A stretch of 11,476 nt of DNA from SG8-39 sp041558415. Its GTDB lineage: Bacteria; Pseudomonadota; Gammaproteobacteria; Burkholderiales; SG8-39. The notes beneath the pieces were generated by a model. The model had not been told where the DNA came from. It saw only the letters and a program-made list of their open reading frames with translations, and ran no database searches. The stretch covers positions 1 through 11,476 of the forward strand of contig JBFFEY010000085.1 in assembly GCA_041558415.1 (NCBI GenBank), given 5' to 3'. The stretch's first letter is position 1. Each line of letters starts with the position of its first letter. Shown here piece by piece: positions 8,460 through 11,476 of this stretch. The position numbers and the translations under genes are program-made.

Positions 8460-9458
8460 TCAGGCGTTCATGTCCACCACCACCCGCCGGCTCACCTTGC
8501 CGGCGATGAAATCGTCGAATGCACCCGGCAGCTCGCCGAACGGGATGGTGCGCGCCATCTCTTTCAGCAACGGTGGCCGCATGTCGCCCGCCAGCCGTGC
8601 CCACACCTTGCGCTCGAGCTCGGGGCTCGGCGCGTCGGTCGAGTTGATGCCGAGCAGGCTCGCACCGCGCAGGATGAACGGCATCACCGAACTGTTGAAG
8701 CCCGGGTTCGCCGCCATGCCGATCGAGGCGATGACGCCGTTCACCTTCATGGTGCTCGCCATCCAGGCGAGCACCTCGCCGCCCAGGTTGTCGACCGCGC
8801 CGGCCCAGGTCGCCTTGTCGAGCGGGCGGATCTTGGCAAGATCGAGGCTCGCGCGCAGCAGGATCTCCTTGGCGCCGAGCTTCTTCAGCCAGTCGGACTC
8901 GGCTTCCTTGCCGGTCAGCGCCACCACGTGGTAGCCGAGCTTGGCGAGCGCGGCCACCGCGATCGAGCCGACACCGCCGGTCGCGCCGTTCACCACCACC
9001 GGGCCGTTCGCGGGCTTGAGACCGTTCAGCTCCATCTTCTCCACCGCCAGCCCCGCGGTGTAGCCGGCGGTGCCGAAGGCCATCGCCTCCCACAGCGTCA
9101 TGCCCTTGGGCAGCTTCACCACCCAGTCCGCGGGCAGGCGCGCGTACTCGGCATAGCCGCCGTCGTGCTTGACGCCGATCTCGTGGCCGACGCCGAGCAC
9201 GGCGTCGCCCTTGGCGAAGCGCGCATCGCTCGAGCTGATGACCGTGCCCGAGAGGTCGATGCCGCCGATGCAGCGCTCGCGCAAGAGGATCCGCCCCTTG
9301 CCGGTCGCCGCCAGCGCGTCCTTGTAGTTGACGTCCGAATACGCCACCTTGATCGTCACCTCGCCCGGGTCGAGCTCGTCGAGCCTGCAGTCGACGAACT
9401 CGGCCTTGACCGAGGTCTTGTCCACCTGCGTGATGCGGTAGGCCTTGAACGTGTCCAT
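8460..9458 (-). CDS. acuI: Acryloyl-CoA reductase-type zinc-free MDR oxidoreductase (AcuI/YhdH family)
   Basis: NADPH-dependent medium-chain reductase of the YhdH/YhfP/AcuI group; AcuI reduces acryloyl-CoA to propionyl-CoA. The 332-residue protein is the family length. The catalytic domain contains SDVNYKDALAATGKG (41-55) and the GIDLSG segment (66-71); the nucleotide-binding domain has NGATGGVGSIAV (157-168) and the TGKEAESDWLKKLGA segment (182-196) typical of the group. No structural-zinc cysteine cluster is visible, as expected. The start at 9458 has GGGAG upstream at acceptable spacing and begins with MDTFKAYRI, as in relatives. Placement directly before prpE supports a propionyl-CoA role over generic quinone reduction, though the YhdH group is broad and the exact substrate is inference. 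It lies 32 bp after zapE. Confidence 0.85.
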   Translation of the reverse strand: MDTFKAYRITQVDKTSVKAEFVDCRLDELDPGEVTIKVAYSDVNYKDALAATGKGRILLRERCIGGIDLSGTVISSSDARFAKGDAVLGVGHEIGVKHDGGYAEYARLPADWVVKLPKGMTLWEAMAFGTAGYTAGLAVEKMELNGLKPANGPVVVNGATGGVGSIAVAALAKLGYHVVALTGKEAESDWLKKLGAKEILLRASLDLAKIRPLDKATWAGAVDNLGGEVLAWMASTMKVNGVIASIGMAANPGFNSSVMPFILRGASLLGINSTDAPSPELERKVWARLAGDMRPPLLKEMARTIPFGELPGAFDDFIAGKVSRRVVVDMNA

Positions 9459-9490
9459 GTGGCTTGCTCCCTGGGTTCTGCTGCGGCCGG

Positions 9491-10636
9491 CTAGTGGCGG
9501 GCGCGCTCGCGCTGAAGGTATGCGAGCGACTGCATCTCGTGCAAGCGGCTCGCGGTGCGCGCGAATTCGGCGCTGTGCGTGCCCTCGACGAACAGGTCCT
9601 CGGGCTGCGCCTCGGCCGAGACCACCAGGTTGACCCGGTCGTCGTACAGCACGTCCACCAGCCAGGTGAAGCGCCGTGCCGCGTCGGCGTTCCTCGCCGA
9701 CAGGCGCGGCACGCCGGACAGGAACAGCGTGTGGAAGCGCCGCGCCAGGTCGACGTAGTCCGTGTACGCGCGCGGCCCGCCGCACAGCACGGCGAAATCG
9801 AACCACACCACCCCGCCGGCGCGCCGGCGGTACGGGATGGTGCGCCCCTCGACGTCGAGCGCGTGGTGCTCCTCCTCGACGTCCTTCAGCGCGTTGAAGC
9901 CCTCGGCCAGCGCCGTCTCGCCGCCCCGGCCGACGTGGTAGACCTTGAGCTTCTCCATCTTCAGGCGCCGGTAGTCGGTGCCGTTGTCGACCTCGAGCAC
10001 GTCGAGGCGCGCCTTGAGCAGTTCGATCGCCGGCAGGAAGCGCGCGCGCTGCAGCCCGTGCGGGTAGAGCTGGTCGGGGTGGTAGTTCGAGGTCATGACG
10101 AACTCGACGCCGCGCGCCATCACCTGCTCGAGGAAACGGCCGAGGATCATCGCGTCGGCGATGTCCGAGACGTGGAATTCGTCGAAGCAGATGAGGCGGT
10201 AGCGGCGCGCCACGCGCTCGGCCAGCTTCGCGATCGGGTCCTCCTCGCCCTTCAGCGCGTCGAGCTCGCGGTGCAGCTCGCGCATGAAATGGTGGAAGTG
10301 CACGCGGCGCTTGCGCTGCAGCGGCACGCAGAGGAAGAAGGCGTCCATGAGGAAGCTCTTGCCGCGCCCCACGCTGCCCCACAGGTAGACGCCTTTGGGC
10401 AGCGGCGGCTTGACCAGGAGGCGCTTGAGCGCGTTGCTGCGGCGCGCCTTGTAGGCGGTCCATTCCGCGTACAGGCGCTGCAGGCGCTCGACCGCGCGCT
10501 GCTGCGAGGGGTCGCTGACGAAGCCGCGGCTCTCGAGGTGCTGCGCGTAGAGGGAGAGGACGTCGGCCCGGCCGCCGTCGCCGGGCTTCGGGTGCGCTGC
10601 GCTGGGGGCGGGATCGAGGGCGGTTTTTGCGGTCAC
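9491..10636 (-). CDS. zapE: Cell division ATPase ZapE (AFG1-like)
   Basis: AAA-type ATPase of the AFG1/LACE1/ZapE family; in E. coli ZapE acts at the constricting Z-ring in an ATP-dependent way. The 381-residue protein has Walker A GSVGRGKS (87-94), the family's HFHHFMRELH (113-122), Walker B LICFDEF (148-154) with HVSDIADAM after it, and a sensor-like VMTSNYHPDQLY segment (180-191). The C-terminal part has the VWFDFAVLC and TWLVDVLYDDR signatures. The only plausible start is GTG at 10636; in-frame ATGs come only deep inside the ATPase domain. No good ribosome site is visible before it, so the true start may be another weak codon nearby. It is the first gene of the minus-strand train and has no obvious metabolic link to the genes after it. 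Confidence 0.92.
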   Translation of the reverse strand: MTAKTALDPAPSAAHPKPGDGGRADVLSLYAQHLESRGFVSDPSQQRAVERLQRLYAEWTAYKARRSNALKRLLVKPPLPKGVYLWGSVGRGKSFLMDAFFLCVPLQRKRRVHFHHFMRELHRELDALKGEEDPIAKLAERVARRYRLICFDEFHVSDIADAMILGRFLEQVMARGVEFVMTSNYHPDQLYPHGLQRARFLPAIELLKARLDVLEVDNGTDYRRLKMEKLKVYHVGRGGETALAEGFNALKDVEEEHHALDVEGRTIPYRRRAGGVVWFDFAVLCGGPRAYTDYVDLARRFHTLFLSGVPRLSARNADAARRFTWLVDVLYDDRVNLVVSAEAQPEDLFVEGTHSAEFARTASRLHEMQSLAYLQRERARH

Positions 10637-10694
10637 CGGCGTGCGGCTGCGGAGCGCGGTCGTCGTGCTGCGACGCTCCTGCGGGCCGGGGCCG

Positions 10695-10700
10695 ATTTTA
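10695..10700 (-). promoter_or_regulatory. Possible -10 element upstream of zapE
   Basis: The minus strand reads TAAAAT here, 5 of 6 matches to the -10 consensus and an A/T island in very G/C-rich sequence. Transcription would begin near 10688 and leave a leader of about 50 bases before the GTG start. No convincing -35 hexamer is found 16-18 bases upstream, so the call is weak. Confidence 0.3.
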
Positions 10701-10904
10701 GCGGATCGCGCCGTGCGGCACTTCCGCGGGCCGGTTGCGCACAGCGAGTGGCGACGCCGCCTGCGGAAGGGAGGTCGCTTTCAGCGGTCGCGTGAACGAT
10801 AAACAACTACGGGCCCCAAGGCGTCGCTCCATCTCGGGATTGCCACACCGCGCGTCACCTCGTGCGCCTCACCTCCGCCACCGAGCTGCCGCGCTGCGGC
10901 GCGC

Positions 10905-10962
10905 GGTTCGGCGAGCCGGGCCGCGATTCCCGGTCGGGCCAACGGGGATGGCTCACCGAACC
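10905..10962. repeat. Imperfect 13-bp inverted repeat in intergenic DNA
   Basis: GGTTCGGCGAGCC at 10905-10917 pairs with GGCTCACCGAACC at 10950-10962, 12 of 13 positions complementary, around a 32-base G/C-rich centre. It could form a large stem-loop on either strand. It lies in the G/C-rich half of the gene-free stretch at 10637-11277. In the remainder of 10701-10904 I see no gene, terminator or other structure I can support. Confidence 0.5.
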
Positions 10963-11017
10963 CGCCGGCGAGTTGAGACCGGTTAACAACAACAAAAACC
11001 TCCTATAAAACCCAGAC

Positions 11018-11039
11018 CTTCATAATTTACATCATGAAG
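11018..11039. repeat. Inverted repeat CTTCAT/ATGAAG
   Basis: CTTCAT (11018-11023) and ATGAAG (11034-11039) are exact reverse complements separated by 10 A/T-rich bases, so their centres are 16 bp apart. The shape suits a dimeric regulator, but six-base arms occur by chance fairly often. It sits at the start of the A/T-richer stretch between zapE and the plus-strand gene at 11278. Confidence 0.35.
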
Positions 11040-11079
11040 TACCGCTAACAGCATGTAGCAACGTATAAACCATCCTCCA

Positions 11080-11093
11080 TGAAAAGCTTTTCA
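11080..11093. repeat. Perfect 14-bp palindrome, candidate operator
   Basis: TGAAAAGCTTTTCA is a perfect palindrome with no central gap. It lies about 185 bp upstream of the secreted-protein start. Uninterrupted palindromes of this length are uncommon by chance in such a short region and often bind dimeric regulators. I do not recognise it as the site of a known regulator. Confidence 0.45.
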
Positions 11094-11121
11094 CCATCCC
11101 GCTTCATGCGGGGCAGCAGGG

Positions 11122-11148
11122 CAAATGACCTGTGTCACGGGGCATTTG
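11122..11148. promoter_or_regulatory. Dyad CAAATG/CATTTG, candidate operator or leader hairpin
   Basis: CAAATGACC (11122-11130) is complementary to GGGCATTTG (11140-11148) at 8 of 9 positions, around a 9-base centre. Inside it lies a second small dyad, TGAC-CTGT-GTCA (11126-11137). Nested symmetry of this kind may be an operator or an RNA hairpin if transcription starts upstream. It does not match the CRP or FNR consensus well. Confidence 0.4.
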
Positions 11149-11199
11149 CGTCGGCATTAACTTTTCTAAGGATTGACCTTATGGGACGACAAGCATAAC

Positions 11200-11242
11200 T
11201 TGACGGAATTCACACTCGCACTTTGACAAAAGTCACACTCGC
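11200..11242 (+). promoter_or_regulatory. Two tandem 20-bp repeats, 23-bp period, before the secreted-protein gene
   Basis: Two 20-base units start at 11200 and 11223. Each begins TTGAC and ends TCACACTCGC, and they match at 17 of 20 positions. The 23-bp period is about two helical turns, so two proteins would bind on nearly the same DNA face. The second unit ends 35 bases before the ATG at 11278. TTGAC also resembles a -35 hexamer, but no matching -10 follows at 16-18 bases. The likely role is activator or repressor binding at the promoter. Confidence 0.5.
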
Positions 11243-11260
11243 GCCGCGAGCAGACTCCTG

Positions 11261-11268
11261 AAGGAGGA
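11261..11268 (+). promoter_or_regulatory. Strong ribosome binding site for the gene at 11278
   Basis: AAGGAGGA is an almost complete anti-16S match, 9 bases before ATG 11278. It decides the start and indicates efficient translation. Confidence 0.85.
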
Positions 11269-11277
11269 CATCACATC

Positions 11278-11476
11278 ATGGCCAAAAACACACGCTTGTT
11301 TGCTCCCGTACTCCTGACGCTGCTCGGCTTCTCGTTAATGCCGGGGAGCGCGCATGCACTCAGTTTCGGCGGCGGTTTCGGAGGCGGCTGGACGCATCAT
11401 GGCCTTCGTATCGAATGTGGTGAGCAACCTGATTCAACGTCAACGCCACTGGACAACCCAGGCCTTCGGGAACCGA
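11278..11476 (+). CDS. Secreted glycine-rich protein, 5' part only, possible frame disturbance
   Basis: The only plus-strand gene I support; 66 codons are seen before the window ends and no stop occurs. It starts with a clear Sec signal peptide: MAKNTR, a hydrophobic core with two Leu-rich blocks, and a cut site after GSAHA near residue 27. Next comes LSFGGGFGGGW, a short Gly/Phe-rich opening typical of small exported structural or surface proteins; I do not recognise the family. After about residue 40 (near 11399) the frame reads GLRIECGEQPDSTSTP, with weak G/C bias at third positions (11 of 25). The +1 frame from ATG 11399 reads MAFVSNVVSNLIQRQRHW, with 18 of 26. This suggests an indel or a real frameshift near 11390-11402, on short evidence. 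Its divergent position and repeat-rich leader suggest separate regulation from the minus-strand train. Confidence 0.65.
   Translation, partial: MAKNTRLFAPVLLTLLGFSLMPGSAHALSFGGGFGGGWTHHGLRIECGEQPDSTSTPLDNPGLREP

Noticed and set aside
10735..10986. Plus-strand frame of 83 codons, including a GTG start near 10791 after an AGGGAGG
   Set aside because: The product is mostly Arg/Ala/Pro without a recognisable domain, and it runs through the inverted repeat at 10905-10962.
11132..11148. Possible sigma-54 promoter (TGTCAC ... TTGC)
   Set aside because: The gap between the two elements is two bases too long, and the upstream GG is missing.
11173..11199. Possible sigma-70 promoter, TTGACC and CATAAC
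   Set aside because: The spacer is only 15 bases and the -10 matches 4 of 6, so I could not support it as a promoter.

Overview
The window is high-GC DNA with strong G/C preference at third codon positions. Propionyl-CoA synthetase, ZapE, an AcuI-type reductase, a long-form malic enzyme and a TRAP binding protein point to a proteobacterium, most likely a betaproteobacterium (inference from gene content and codon bias; no rRNA or marker gene is present).

Positions 47-10636 form one gene train. Ten genes lie head to tail on the minus strand and no gap exceeds 67 bp. In transcription order they are: zapE (cell-division ATPase), an acuI-like acryloyl-CoA reductase, prpE (propionyl-CoA synthetase), a small unrecognised membrane protein, a small cupin, a malic enzyme, an octopine/nopaline dehydrogenase-family protein, a glutathionyl-hydroquinone reductase (yqjG-type), a short-chain 3-hydroxyacyl-CoA dehydrogenase and a periplasmic TRAP solute-binding protein. 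Two pairs overlap by 4 bp (ATGA): membrane protein/cupin and hydroquinone reductase/3-hydroxyacyl-CoA dehydrogenase. The dehydrogenase-family gene and the hydroquinone reductase are 4 bp apart. A plausible promoter sits in the largest gap, before the TRAP gene, and a possible -10 element lies before zapE.

Two themes stand out. AcuI plus PrpE both yield propionyl-CoA, from acryloyl-CoA and from propionate respectively. The malic enzyme gives pyruvate from the C4 acids that propionate oxidation produces. Further down, the opine-dehydrogenase-like protein, the GSH-dependent quinone reductase, the hydroxyacyl-CoA dehydrogenase and the TRAP binding protein look like an uptake and breakdown module for an unidentified acid. 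The membrane subunits of the transporter are not in the window, so they lie beyond position 1 or elsewhere.

Positions 10637-11277 contain no supportable gene. The first part (to about 10980) is GC-rich and holds an imperfect 13-bp inverted repeat. The second part (about 10981-11230) is clearly richer in A/T and dense in dyads and repeats: an inverted repeat at 11018-11039, a perfect 14-bp palindrome at 11080-11093, an inverted repeat at 11122-11148 and a 23-bp-period tandem repeat at 11200-11242. It leads into a plus-strand gene at 11278 with a strong Shine-Dalgarno site. That gene encodes a signal peptide and a glycine-rich start, and is cut by the window end. Codon bias suggests its frame may shift near 11390-11402.

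I see no RNA gene, mobile element or CRISPR array. The strongest leads are the control region and secreted protein at the right end, and the unexplained catabolic module on the left.
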